DNA of 64,000 nt from Caprimulgus europaeus. Taxonomy: Eukaryota; Chordata; Aves; Caprimulgiformes; Caprimulgidae. A program made the translations under genes and the position numbers. The notes beneath the pieces were generated by a model. That model saw only the letters and a program-made list of their open reading frames with translations, was not told the DNA's origin and ran no database searches. The DNA is taken from NCBI GenBank assembly GCA_907165065.1, contig OU015532.1, positions 42,014,839 to 42,078,838 of the forward strand. Reading direction: 5' to 3'. Each line of letters opens with the position of its first letter. Within the stretch, counting starts at the first letter, position 1. This document shows, one piece after another, positions 44,487 through 58,700 of the stretch.

Positions 44487-47400
44487 GTGAGCCACCGCGG
44501 CGACCGAGCAAGGACACGCCGGGTCGGGGCTACGAGAGGCGGTAGCGGGGCCCCGCCTGGGGCAGGCCGCGGCTTCGCCCCCCCGCTAAGCGGCGGCCGT
44601 AGCAGCCAGGCCTCTTCTTAAAGGGACAGGCCCCTTCCCCGCCCTGCCCGCCGGATGCGCCCCGGTGTACCGGCGCAGGAGCCGCCCCTGCCCGGAGCGG
44701 AGCGGCTGCGGGCCCCGCCACATACCGGGGGAGCGGGGGGGAAGTGGGGGGAATGGGGCGCGCGCGGCGGCGGGACCGGGCGGGGGTGGGGCGAGACGGG
44801 GGCGCCGCCGTGTGCACCTGCGGGCGCACGTGCGCCTGGGGGGCGGCGGCGCGTGCGCGGGGGGAGGAGGAGGGGGCGCGCGCGGAGGGGCCGGGGCGGA
44901 ACCGCCGCCAGCGCCGCCTCACGGGGAGCGCGGGGACCCTCCGTCCTCCCGGCGGAAGCAGCAGCGTCACCGCCACCGCCTGGTCTCCCGGGCACCGGCC
45001 GCTCCGCCGCTCCTCTGCGCGGGGGCCGGGTGTCAGCGCGAGGTCTCCGGCCTTTAACGGCTGCCGAGGGCCCGGCGGTGTCCGGGCCGCCCTCCCGCTG
45101 TGCGCACCCTCCGCAGGATACGAGGCCGCACTTCTCGGTGCTAGGTTCTGCCTGGCCGGGCCGGGCCTTGTGGGAGCTCGCGGCGGTAACCGGCGCGTCC
45201 GAACAGCCACCGGCATCGGCAGGGAGGTGCTGCGGGCCCAGCTGGTGTCGGTGTGGGTGAAAAGTGCTGCTGGGTGTACAGAACCCGAGTGTAAGGTTGT
45301 GTCTGCACCGGCAGATCTCTACGGTAGAAAATACCTCGGTCGAGCCGAGGTGTAACGGCTGCTCCCGTTCCACTGCGAGCACACAGCTGGTACCATTTCT
45401 GCTGTGATTAGTGGCATTTGGCATTACACCTTCTTTTAATTACCCTCTTGCTGATCTCCTGGGCTAAGTTTCCCTTTCAGCAGTGTTTTAGGTGATAGTA
45501 ATAAATTTATTTAGATTCTTTTCTTCGCCTGGAGAAAATGGTGCAAGTAAAGTTCCTTTTTAAAGTGAAACATCTTTATATCCATTATTGGAATTTTTGT
45601 TTTCTCTCCTATGAACAAATCTGCTGTATGGATTTATATGGCACATCTGATGTGCCTCTATGTGACCAACACTACCTCATTTAAAATTTACATGACTCAA
45701 AAATGATGTATTTTTGTTGTCATTCCTTTAATGTGTATCTGTATCCATTGTGACATCCAGAGGTTGGTAAGATAGTGAGGGAAAAGCACAAGAACTAGGA
45801 CGGACTGTAGCTTGAACCTTTTCCAATGTTTAAGGATATTCCCTGTAATTCACTTCTTGTCCACCTCTTGCATGGATATTGTTAAAGTTGCTTGAAATAC
45901 TGCCTGGCATTTCTTGGTTGTTCAGATGAGCAAGTTTTGTTCCATTTGGGTATAACATAATAAGCCATAAATTCTGTAATAAGTGTGCTATTTGACAAGA
46001 TAAATTAGATGTTAGGGATTGTTTTAGACGGCAAGAAGAAAATGGTCCACTTAGAGCTCTCTCGGACATAGTTCCCTTTTCATGCTCTGGAGTGGAGGGG
46101 GAATAAAAACCAAACCAACCCGGAAACATCCGTGCAGTTTGTGTTTTGCGTCCACAGAGAGGAGCAGCGAGGCAGTGCCAACGTGTGAGGGTAACAGTTG
46201 GTGCTGGTATGTAGTGCCGAGAGTATGGAAGCATTGTCAGAGGTCTCCATAAATACTGTTAACTGCCCTTTTGGGACAAGACTTACTCTAATTGAACAAT
46301 TAAATAGTTGGGTTTGTTTTCCTACCAGACATTTTTCTGCTACTCTAAACATGGAAGCAGAGCTGTGACATGCTAGCATTTGAGTTCGATGTGTTTTAAG
46401 GTATTGTCATTCACTTACATATATGTTGCTGATAATTCTTTTGTAAAGCTGTATAGCTTTTCTTTTTAAATAATAAATGAGGCCCTGTCTATGATTGTTA
46501 TTTTGGCAATTAGACATTTCAGAGCCTGTGCCCCACTGGCTCTTCTCTGTACTTAAAAGCAATTAAAAGGTGGAACAGAGATCAATGAAATGCTGTCTCA
46601 TTCCTTGGAAAACAATATAAAACCTTACCACAAAAGCAAAACAGGGAAGTAAAGTACTGTATATAGGGCAGTCTCTAGTTTTAACTAGGTTCTATTACTC
46701 AGAAAAGCAGTTAAAATGGTTTCTTTTTAATTTCAAGCTGAAACGATGTGAACTCACACTTCAGTTGTATGTACCTATTTTTTATTCATTCAGCTTGAGT
46801 TTAGTGGAGACTGAGGGCTTTTAGTTCTTATGACATATCCTCCTCTCTTTTTTTAAAGTAATAATCTATTATGTGTCAAAGTTATATTTAAGACACTGCC
46901 TTATAAAGACTGTATGGGGATTATGTTTTGCTTTGGCATGTAGTGTACTCTGGAAAGTGGTTGTCAGTGTAACTGCATTTATCAAAACAAGCTCAGATGT
47001 GAGAGTGGAAAGAAGAGTGTGTGATTCTTCTCCAAGCAAAATACCTCATCAGATTTTTTTATGCCCCCACAATTGTATTAGAGATAATACACTTATAAAG
47101 AAATCTGACAAAAGCATATCTGATATTACTGTACTAATGTAAGTTTTCCATATAGATCTTGACTTAATCTTGTGTGTGGGTACGTACGTGTCAGGGGCTG
47201 TTCTGGAGATGTTATGTTATTCTGCTCTTCTGATAAAAGTTGAATGTCTCAACTGTAAATTTCTTCAAGAAAGAAAAGTATCTTAGGTGTTTGTATCAGT
47301 TTGGAAAATCTCTCTTAATAAGTTGGTGTCAACTTGCAAAGTGCAAAAAGACCATGTGTGTGTGGGGGGGGAACCAACAAAACCAGCCTGCTGAAATTGT

Positions 47401-50400
47401 GAGGGAACTGAGACAGCATAGAAGGTCGTACTCCTCCTCCCAGTTTTTAATCCTGCTTTATGGATAAAACTTTGAATGCTCTGAGTAGGGATATAAGGAA
47501 TACATATTGTCTGTATGTAAACTGGGATTTCAGGTTTTTGTCCACTTGAATGTTTTTTGTCAGTGTGCTTACACCAGCTGGATGGAGGAGAGGTAAGAAA
47601 CTCCGCTTTTGTGAGCTGAAATATTTGAAGAAATAAGTGTGGTCACGTGCTGGCTGGTAACACTTCAGACGTGCACTTCGTGTGTGACAGGCGAGACTGA
47701 ATTGGTTTTACCTCCCTGATTTGCCTCGCATTTGTCGTAGGCTAAGAAGGGGTGTTGTGGATTAGCTGCTATGTTGTACCTTACACCTCCATGGCAGCTT
47801 GTGTTTGTGCCCTCAACTAGGAGTGTGTTTGTTATCATTATTTACTGTAATGTTTGATGTCAGTGTTGGGCATAAAGAGAAGACAGAGTAATCCTCTGGA
47901 CCTAACGTGAGGTAGAGATGCCAGCAGCTGAAGGGAAAAAATAAAATAAAAGAATAAAGCCAAAAGACTCCCGGGGGGGAAAAGTACTATTTCAAACAGC
48001 TGTGCAAAACAAACCCTTTCTAGCTTGCAGTTAGGCGCACGGGCTAGACTGTGCACCTGCCACCTATGAGGCTTCTGTTTTACACTGGTATCAACAGCAA
48101 AAACTTGTTGGACTTCATTCAGAAATGGCCAGTGGATATTTGGTTGGAGTGGGAGAATCTACTTTTAAAGCTAAGCCACTTCATGAGAGCTGTGTTTTTG
48201 CTGTTTGGTTGGTGGGTATAAAACTTAGAAACCTCATTCCAAAACATAACTCTGCTCTCTGAGGATGTCCTTGGAGGATTCTTCTCCAGTAGCTGGGTGT
48301 TTACTTACTGACTAGCCATTGCAATGGGCAGACTTGAAAAAAAGAGAGTGAAGAAACCCCACACCTACATTGACATTGATTTAAATGTGGTTTAAAACAG
48401 GATAAGGAAGGCTTCTTCATAACTGGAGTTAAATCTTTAAAAAAATACAAAGCAAACAAAAAAAACCCCAAACGCTTATGAAGGTTATTTGTATGAAGTT
48501 GGTATATATATAACTGAACTCGGATCTTGCTGATGGTATTTTACTTGTGCTTTTAATAATTCAAAGGGCCAAATGATACAATTAAATGGTTTCAGTGTGA
48601 GCTTCTGATTCAGTAAGAATGTTGGAGGATTCAGAGTGCCAGCCAGGCAGTGCAGCAGCTGTTTATTTCCAAATGCAGATTTTCTAAACTGCTACAACTC
48701 AAGAGGAGGTGAAGAGAGAAAGCAAGTAACTAATGCATTTGATACCGAAACTTAACATAAAATTGGGTATATCAGTAAGAAAGTCGTGATGCCAGAAGGA
48801 TTACTCTGCAGCACCCAGTCATTTTACCACCTGTAACATGAGTATTTACCTAGGTGATACCATCAGTAATAAAAACATTTTGCAAATCTGTATTTCTGCA
48901 ATCTTCCTGATACTAGAGTAGGCAAAAGGATGGATTTGTTTAAAAAATGGCAAAGAAAAATGGAATAAATGTCATCACCTTGTAAATCCACTGAAGCAAT
49001 ATCTTGTTTGTGTCGTTAGCGCTGTTACCTCCTGTAGTGGATAAGGCTGTTGTGCACCCCTCACTTCTTCCCCCATCTTCTCTTGCTTCAGTGTTCAAGC
49101 AGTTTTTACCACTGGAAATCTCTGTTTCTTAAAACCTAGAAAAGGAACAAAAGAGCAGAGAATAAAGAAGTATCTGTCAATTAGCTTCCCGTGTTATTAC
49201 TGTGATCAGCAGAGAAGCGCAGTATAACTGTTAGCGTATAAATAAATGAAAGGCTGAATTCAACGGCTGAGCTATTCTGTATTCAGTATGCCTGTGTAAC
49301 ACTTACTAAATTTGTTTTGGGCATTGTTAATACATTTTAAGAATATTTTTAAGTTCTCCTGTGTTTCTTTATTTCGTAGGCAGGATACAGACCAGTGTCC
49401 TGTTTTGAGGACAAGACTTTGTATGTACAGGAGCTTTTTGGGACAATTAAAATAGGAAGACAAGCAAAAGCTTGTGTTTCTCTGCAGGTGAAATGTAGAA
49501 TACTTTTAGAACGTCAACACAAGAAGGACTGTAGTAAATGATGAAATATAAGGTTTCCTGATCTGGGATATAATATTTAAGAACATAGGTATCTGGGAAA
49601 AGTACAAATGAGACAGGTGCTTAGTGTGTACACATGGTAAGTGTACAGGCTTAGCATAGTGTACACAACAAGGGGATTTAATGTGTTAAAATAAGGAATG
49701 AAACCTACTCTTTGCAGTTCCTGCAGTCATTGCAGACAGAGGGTATTATCAGTTGCTTTCATATTTGCCTGGGAGCTCTGCACAGCAAGAATGAGCCATT
49801 CCTCAGTAAATATCTTCGTTTTCTAATTACTAACTACATCTGATAGCGTCTTCTTTTCATAGGGTCATTTACATCTTACAAGTAAGGAAATAATCTTCTG
49901 CTGGGTTATCTCCTGGGCTGGGTGAGTGTGGAGCTAGGTGAGCAGCATTGCCGGTGCAGAGGAGAGGCACTGATCCAGTCTGGTGGATCCACTCGGAGCA
50001 GAGCTTAGGCAAGCGCGTCTGGGCAGCTGGAAAAGCATCCGGTTACTCATTTCAGATCAGGAATATGATTGTGTTTGTTTTGCCTCTGGCCTGTTTGCTG
50101 TCCAGCAATTAAAAACTTGACCTCGAGTCTGTCTTGATTCTTCTCCTTTATTTTGTTGTTAAGTTTGTATAGTTTTGTGAGGGCCAAGGCTCACTGGGGT
50201 GCAAAGAGTACATTTAGTTTGTTATTGGAGGGGGGTAATCCAAGTAAAGTCCTGTGTGCTTTGTGCCTCTCAGGGCACGTTTCTTTCCCACAGTGCCTCG
50301 AGGACAGGTAATGCCACTAAATGTTGAGTTTTGGGAAAGGAGGTTTTTTGCAAAGAGCAGGCAGGTGAAAGGTGCCTTGTGGTTCTGAGTAAAATCATAA

Positions 50401-52574
50401 AACAGTGGTTGCACGTGAGATTTTGGCAGGAAAAAATAAAACAACACCCTGTTAACGTAACACATGCTCTTGTTGACGGATACATTTTGAAATGGGGTGA
50501 TAGAAAGGATGGCTGTACTTTTTCTAGTATGATAGTAGGGATTGAATCTTGCTCCTGTATCATCTTTATTGGTGTTCTGAAAGATCCACTTTCACCTTCT
50601 TGGTGTCCTTTTCTATCTCCTGAATGATTTCTTCCATCAGAGACACAAGTTTCATGTTTCCTCTCATTTTCTAACCTCTACTTTCCTCATGGCCCTTTCT
50701 CTTGGAAGACAGTTTTTGATTTTAGAGTGGGTTTTTTTTGGTTTTTTTTTTTGTTTTTCAGTTGGCTGTTAGGCAGTGTGACATATGTAGATGGAAGTTT
50801 CTTGTAAAACATGAATCTGAAGACTTTTATCATAGGGAAGGCTTTGTTGTGTTGGTTAACCCCTGCTGGAAATGGGTATTTGATGGCAGAGGTCAATCAT
50901 TCCATTGCTGCTGGATGTACAAGGGTCTAGAATACAGAATGCTAAACCTAGATTGTTTCAGTCTAAAAATAATTTTTAAATGAGGGCTGTTATCCTGTCT
51001 AACAATTTCTGGCATGCTGTCATTTATTCTGTGTGAGTAAAGATGTTGAATCAAGACCAGGTGTTTATTAAGAAATAATAAAATTTGCTCCTGTTCTGCC
51101 ACAGCTGTTAGTCTCAAGGTGATAATCACTTATCATAGTTTTTTGTAACTTTAGAAGTTCTGAATCTATTCTGTAATTTCTAAAGATAAAAGGTTTGGCA
51201 AAACTTAGGTGCTGGTGTTTAAACTGTGCATGTGAAGAGAGAACAATTTGAAGACCAGATACTCAATCTGTGTTTTCACTTATGTAAACTTAAAACAATT
51301 TAGTCATTAATAATCGAATAAATATAAAATGTTTTGCAGTAAATTAATGTGAAGTTTGCCTCAGGTTTTGTAGTATTTTTAGGAAGTGATAGAAACTGGA
51401 AGAGTTCTTCAGAAGAACAATTAACCTTAAATCTTTCAAAAGCTGACTGGTTTCATTTTTGTCCTCCAGAAGCAAAAACTTAAGACATTTATTTATTAGT
51501 AAATAATAGAATATTTAGGGTATTCGATGGCACTTTTGTTTATACAGCAACATCTGCTTCTTTGGAAATAATTAAAAAATTATCTTTCTCACTATTATTA
51601 GAACAATGATGACATCTTTTGTAATCGAAGAAAAATAAAATTGCAGTTGACCGCTATTACTGCAACAGTTGTTAGGACATCTTTTGTAGTTGATGGAAAA
51701 TAAAACTGCAGTTGGCAGAGCAATAAGGTATTTTTGTAGTTTTGTTTTTAAAGTAGGTATTTTGCAAATATTGCAGGGGGATGTGTTTGTTTTTTAAGAA
51801 TGTAAAATCCTGAGAGCAAATAAATGAAAATCAGGTAGAATATTTTTACTAGTTGAAAAAACAGAAAACGAGAATATGTTCTAAATTTGTAGATATGAAA
51901 GTAAGTAATAAATTGCTAATTGTTACTTTTTCTTTAATAAAGATAATAATTGCATTTTAGAATGGAATTTTTTTGGGTCACATATTTGTAGCTTGTTTGT
52001 CAGCAGGTACCAGCTATGTTCCGAGTGCTGTAAGAGTAGCGTTGCTTTAGAGTAAAGGAAAAGGCTTACAAGTGTTCTGCAGACTACAGCTGTAAACTGA
52101 GCGGTGAAAACAAGAGAAGAGCAGTATTTTCAGTAGTTTGTTCTTTTTGGAGAAAGGGTTTATATATGATCCAACTTAAGAATAATAATTTCATTGCTTT
52201 CGTCCAACTTTGATGATACGTGGTTGTGCCCTGTTCAGAGTTAAATGTTATCTTCAGTAGCGGTGGAAGTTTAGTTTGGGTGTTCAACCATGTGGATTAT
52301 CATACTGGCTCAGTGCTGTGCTTGTGCCTATCAAACAGCATCCACCAGGTCAGAAAACTAAGAATCTAGTTTTTGGCTGTGGTAATATTGTGGTGGAAAG
52401 TTGAGTGTGAATTTCTGTTTGTTTGTTTAATATGAACTACAACCTAAGCTTTTTGCCCAGAACAACCTTGGTTGTGTTCCGCAGAATATTAGCGTTTGAT
52501 GTAGCTTGCAGTAGATTTGTCTGCTCAGCGAGGTGGTGATTGAGATGATGATGACTGTTGTTTGTTCTTAACAG
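44487..52574 (+). other. INO80: INO80 intron 1
   Basis: About 8.1 kb separate the presumed first exon from the start-codon exon. After the island the sequence is AT-rich and unique. It contains a tandem duplication of about 63 bp at 51590-51717. I found no CR1 copy, RNA gene or coding exon in it. Confidence 0.7.
51590..51717. repeat. Two-copy tandem duplication (~63 bp unit)
   Basis: 51590-51651 and 51652-51717 align over their whole length, sharing GACATCTTTTGTA, AAAATAAAA and TGCAGTTG blocks in the same order, with scattered substitutions. It lies in INO80 intron 1. Confidence 0.85.
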
Positions 52575-52617
52575 CTGTGTGTTCAGAGGCACCTGTGCAT
52601 GAGGAGAAGTTTGTTCT

Positions 52618-52760
52618 ATGGCCTCAGAGCTGGGTGCTAGGGAGGATGGCAGCTGCTCAGAGCTGGCAAAACCCCTTTATCTGCAATATCTGGAAAAAGC
52701 TTTGCAACTGGATCAGTTTTTACGACAGACGTCTGCCATCTTTAACAGGAGTATATCCAG
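52618..52760 (+). CDS. INO80: INO80 coding exon 2 (start codon)
   Basis: The exon starts at 52575 after acceptor TTCTTAACAG. The ATG at 52618 has T at -3 and G at +4, a weak context, but the protein MASELGARED to FNRSIS matches the family start. Encodes residues 1-47 plus two bases of Ser48. Donor GTACCA. A short upstream ORF overlaps this start. Confidence 0.95.
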
Positions 52761-55700
52761 GTACCAAAATCTTTTCCATTTTCCATTGGGAATACCAAGG
52801 AAAGACATTTTTATTATATTGTTCCCAGGCAACACCGTATTAAGGCCTTAGTAGTGAATTGTTCATTATAAACTTTTCTCCTTTAAAAACTTTGCACTGT
52901 GCTTCCAGTAGTTCATACTGATAATTCAGTGTGTTGCCTGCCCCAGTACAAATTCTCACAATGTTTTAAAGCTCTTTTTCATAGCTGAGTGCCCAAAACT
53001 TTCATTGTCTGCAAAAAGTAGGATGAAGAAGCACTAAGTTGATTTTTCGGGGATATAGCCTGTAGCCATAAGTGAAATGTCTGTCTGTTGTCAGACAGGC
53101 TGTTGTCACATTCAGGATTTGTATGTAAGTAAGTTGTAGCAATGAGAACTCAGTCATCAAGGTATGTTTCTGTCCCAAAGCAATTTCCATTTAATGTAAA
53201 TTAAACACTGTACATCAGTGTTTTGGAATTGTAGAGTTACAGAACTGATAACTGTATGGGTAATAGATAACAGGTGTATTTGCAAGCATGTAATAAGATC
53301 CACACAAGGAGCAGAAAAAGCATAGCTTTATATTTCTCACATGTACAGTGGTACTGAGGGTGATAATATTGTGCTTTGGTTTTTCTTGATACTAGTTTCT
53401 TGCTTAGTTCATGCTTGTCAAATTAGATACCTAGTTAGACTGAAGGTGCAGGTTGACAGCATAGCCAGGCTAGTCTGATGATTAACTACTGCTGAGAGGT
53501 TAAGGGGAGTTTATTCACAGCAATATTTGTAATGTATAAAATTACATTGGGAGCCATCTCAGTTCGCCCACCTTTAGACAAACAGCCACACTGAAGAAAG
53601 TTGTATGGACATCTCCTTTGAATATTTTCCTTTCATTGTCACCATATTACCTATCTTTTTTTGTAGCGATGAAAGCGAAGATGGATTGGATGACAATCCT
53701 TTGCTGCCTCAGTCTGGGGATCCCCTGATGCAAGTTAAGGAAGAGCCTCCAAACTCTTTGCTTGGGGAGTCTTCTGGAGCAGGGAATTCTGGGATGCTGA
53801 ACACACATTCCCTGAATGGAGTACTGCAGCCAGGTAGGAATGCACAAGGTTGAATTTCTGCTTTCTTTGGGTAAAGCATTATTTCTTAAGAACTTTATTT
53901 TTATTTTTTTTTTCTCTGAACAGAACCAAAGTCTGAAAAAGGGAGCTTGTATAACTTTTCCAAACTGAAGAAAAGCAGAAAGTGGCTGAAGGTAAGAATA
54001 TTGGAAAGAAATGCAGCTATTATGAAACCTGTGAGTAGAGTCCCAGTCAACACCCTGTAGACAGTGGTGGTGAGTGATTCCATCTTGTCATCCGACGTAG
54101 ATCATGGTGTAGAAACGTGTAAACAAGCAGAGGACAACAAGGAAATAAGTTGAACACTGGTCAGAGCTTTATCACAAATTATCACAAATACAATTTCCAA
54201 ATACAGGAAGTTTACAGTAAGTTCGTTCTCATCTCAAGAGTCCACTTAATTTTACTTCACATGTACTACTGAGAGCTCAGAAAACTAGACTAATGTGTTT
54301 TAAGAGCTGCCCTAAATCATGTGATGCAATTTCACATGCAAAATCTCACGCTGAAAAAGAGGTGATACAGAGATGTGGCGATGTTTTGTGCTGCTGAAGA
54401 GGGCACCAAGTGAATTCTTTAGTCTTGTTCTGTATTGGCTTACTGTTTGCACTGTTTTTTGAGATAGTTTGAGCTTGTGTCCCTTGCTAAGAAGAAAGGA
54501 ATGGTTTTTGGGTTTTTTTGTTGTTGTTTTTTTTACATTGATCAAAAAACACTTACCAAAGCAAAAGAATACATTCTACAGAAGCTTCTTGTCTCGGAAA
54601 TGGAAATAAAGAAGAATATGTGACAGTTTATAATGAATATTGTATTAGACTTTAGGTAGAACAAAATAGAATTATAGTCTGTAGATTTGTGACTTTAATT
54701 TTCATCATGTGACAAAATGGACAGTGTGCATTTCAATTTTGGTGAGCAGCAGCATTTTAGTTAAATTTCAGTGAGTATGCATCCAGAATCTTGAAGTAAT
54801 TTTAGTACACTGTCCAAATTCAAATGAGCTATTATGAAATAATATTAAATAGATTTTTGGAACTCAGCTGAAAATTTCTTTCTAAGATGAACTCAGTACA
54901 AGGTCCAAATGAGCATGGAAGGAGAGAGTGGAAAGGTGGCTTTATGCCATCTTTGCATTTTGATTGTACTGTAGCCTTCTCTAGTTAGCAAAAACAGGTT
55001 GTCAAGGGGTCAGACAAGAGCCAAACATCCAGGTGGAAGTGATAGAATAGCAGGACAAACTACAAATGGGGTAGAAAGGCATCTGCAACCATACCTCACA
55101 AAATGTCTTTACTGGCATCCTGGACTTTCTCACTGCTGACAAGAGCATTCTGAGACCACAAACAGATGAAATTAATTCTAAAATGACTTAGCCATCACCA
55201 AACTAACAGAAAACTACCTCCCTCCAAATCAGAAAATGTGTATTGGATTCACTGCTGCACAGTACTGTACCTCAGAGAACTATTTTCCATTTGAGGTGTT
55301 TCAGATGGAAGACACTTTGTAAATGCTAAGTATTAGGACAGACCCGCAGCCATTTATTAGGTAAAGGCTCAAGGGTGCTTTGCATAAATAAACCCCTCAG
55401 TACAGGGACTTGTGATTGTTAAATTATTTTTAATTTGTTCTTGTTAGAGTATACTTCTCAGTGATGACTCCAGTGACACAGATTCACCAAGTGATGAAGA
55501 CGGAGAGGAGGAAGAAGAATTTTCTCTTTCAAGGGAGGAACTTCACAATATGCTGCGATTGCACAAATATAAAAAACTGCATCAGAGTAAATATAGCAAA
55601 GACAAAGAGGTAAAAATCCAGAATTTTTACATTTCCTTGATTTTTATTCTTTCCTTTGACTGTGTTATTTTAACTGCTCTTATGTTTTTCTGAAAAACCA

Positions 55701-58700
55701 TAATATTTTGTGGACTGCTAAATATCCTGTTGTTTGGTAGGCTAGAACAATCTAACATTAATCAGTTTCAGACAAGGGTTCTTGAATTAATTACCTACAG
55801 ACTGAAGAGCTGTTGATGCCTTATGCTGAGAATCTGTCAATAATTTTATGTAGCTAGTACTGACACGTGTTAGATATAGCTTCCATGATGCTCTGTCCCA
55901 GTCACTGCAGCAAATATAGCCTGCTAGAACACAAGGTTTGGATAATATACATGAAAACAGAGGTGCTATGGGTCAAATTCTGATACAGGTAGTAGCTGTT
56001 GTTCAAGACCAAAATTGTACATTTAAACCTAAAGCGGTATACTTGCATCATCGTTGAGGTGACAAATAGTAAGGTGATGTTTACCTTCTTGAAAGGATGT
56101 TCCTAGTTTTCTTCCTCATTGTTTTCTGTTATTCTTTCTTATATTTCTTTACTTATTTTGCGTTTTCTGCTCATATTCTTTTTCCCCTCTTACAAGAAAA
56201 TAGTCTGCCACATTTCTGCATTTTTCTTAATATTAGACCAACTTCTATGACTCTTTTGATTCTAATAATATATTTCTTCAAATTATAAGGGCTTTTGCAG
56301 AAATTATTTTCATTGCTGTTTTGAATTGCACCAGGAAGTACTCTCAGATGAAGGGAGTAATCCTATTCTGCTATCAGAGGATGTGTCTGAAATTAAAATT
56401 TGTCTTCTTATTTCATGCTCTTTTGAATTTTTTCCAGAAGAGTGGAGAAATAATTTTCCCACACAGGTCTTTATTTCTGTCCACTTCTTTCCTTTGCTTC
56501 CTTGTTAAACTCTAAACCAAGATTGTGTTAGGTTCTTGAAATGCTACATAACTGTACAGATATCCAAACACCAGGTTTTTACAGATTTTTACACAGATTA
56601 TGACTTCTGTTAGATTTTACACAGATATTTATTTCCAGACTAGTAAGAAATAATATCCAGTGAAAATAACCAGGATATTGTCAGATCAGCAGTACATAGT
56701 TATGAGGGGGGGAAGACACATCTGTCCAAATAAGTTTGTTTATGTTGATGTTCTCACCTTGCAGAACTCTTTTTATTAACTTAATAATATGCTTAGGTTT
56801 TAAGTAGTTAATTTTGGACCTGTGCTGACTTTAATTTGCCTGTTTATATGTAACCTGTTGAATAATGCTTGGAATATACTGACTTTGGTAATTTGGGAAA
56901 AAATGCTGAGACAGCTATATTTTTACTTGATAACCTGAATGTTCAAGCTGTTTGTCCTTGTGGAAATCTTTTAAATGCCTTTTATCTAAACCTATCCTTC
57001 AATATCCTTTGGAATTATCAACTAGAACACATAGGTGATTTGGGAATGCAAGCAAAACAAATAGGAGGTCCACGATTAGACCACTTAATGTAATGTGCTG
57101 TCTTGCTGGGCAGTGCCCCTATGGAAAAAATAGAGCAGTATGTTTTGAAAGTGAAAGCTTCACTGCCCACTCTTCCTGTCTTACTTAACTGGGTGGGTTT
57201 GGCTCCCTGTGTAGAACTTGGAGGCCACCTCTGGAGCAGTGTTTCACTTTGGACACTGTACGATGCTTGATAATAATGCTAAATGTGGAGAAGTTAATGT
57301 TTTCTGATCTCTTATATATGATCATGATCTGAACTTGTTTACCTGCTGTCTCTGTTACCTGCTATGTTTGTTTTCCATTGCTGTGCTCATTTACATCCCT
57401 TCAGTTGCAGCAGTATCAGTACTACAGTGCAGGACTGCTGTCTACTCACGATCCTTACTACGAGCAGCAGCGCCATCTGCTAGGGCCCAAGAAAAGGAAG
57501 TTTAAAGAAGAGAAAAAATTAAAAGGTAAAGTCACTAACCTTGTGTTTTTAAATGGCTGCTGTGATTAAATTTCTTTCCTACATTATTTCCTTTGTATAA
57601 ATGTAAATGTTCAAAACTCCTGGGTTTTGCATGGAAATACCCATTTCTGTCAAAGCAGAAAATCTTCAGAAAATACTTTTCACTTCTGGCTTCTGGAAAG
57701 CTAGGGTGAAAAAAAAGAATGTGAATTGAGAGTTCATGGCTTTAGGCTTTCTTTGTGGACCTCTGAATCTAGAATGAAAGAGTTATGCAGTAAGTACCTT
57801 ATAGCTTTATTCATTGCTTTGGAATCTATAAACACAGTTGTGTATCATAGTCCATTTACTCAGAGTTTTTTGAAAGCATCATAGTTCCTTGAAAAGTGTA
57901 AGAACTTACCCAGTACCTCATTCATTCCTGAATATGTAATTCTAGTGAACAAGAAATTATAGGGAGTGAGAGTTTTTTCTGGAAATTAGAGGGAAGTCAG
58001 AATTGGTGTCCAGTGTGAGTTAGAATTACCTCTGTAACCTGTCAGCTGCAGTTTCTCAGATGCATCTTTGCCAGGAAGTACAGTTTCCTTTCTTGATTGA
58101 GCTCACAGCAGCTCTAAATCTGTAAGGAGGCAGGAAGAGTAGGCTGTGAACTGTCAGCGTAAGGTAAATTCTCACTAGTGCAAGCACTTAAGTTTGAGCT
58201 GTGTTTCAAGGGAGCTATTTTGGGCTTCCTTCCTTCCTATCTTTCTGCAAGTTCATTTAACTGTATGGGTTTTTTTTTCTCCACTAATCTTGAAGCATCC
58301 ATGGTTTTGCATACTCACAAAGAATATTTTTAATATCTAATACCAGTATCAGTTTCCTCTGAAAGCTGGTATCTGTAATGCATGATAACATGCCAATCTC
58401 TTTCAGCTGCTGAGAGGTTTGGCTTGAGACTGATCCTACCAAATGCTAATGCTGTTACCTTTAAATGTCTTACCTTTACATATCTTTAAATAGAATTTTA
58501 CTACGAAGCAGGAAACATTGCATGAGGTCCCAGACATTAACTCCTAAGGCATGTTTCTCTGGGTGAAAAACTTGGATCTCACCACTCTATTTATTAAATA
58601 GGAAAATCTTTCCATTAAAAAGTAATGAGGAAATATCTAATATGATAAATGGATGGTACTAGAATTAGCAAACATGGATAAGTTTGGCTTTTTTGTTGGC

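Larger units (their letters stand above)
43430..45400 (+). promoter_or_regulatory. INO80: CpG island and INO80 promoter
   Basis: Strongly GC- and CpG-rich with sharp edges, upstream of the INO80 coding exons. It contains an ETS/GABP-type site (43873-43880), a CCAAT box (44002-44006) and a YY1-type motif (44313-44325), then a good splice donor (44487). No TATA box is obvious. The many overlapping long frames on both strands are stop-poor GC-rich shadows. Confidence 0.8.

Noticed and set aside
43601-45424. Several 200-314 codon frames on both strands in the INO80 island (for example 43601-44545, 44618-45424)
   Set aside because: All are Ala/Arg/Gly/Pro-rich and overlap each other in different frames; a GC-content artefact with no conserved protein.
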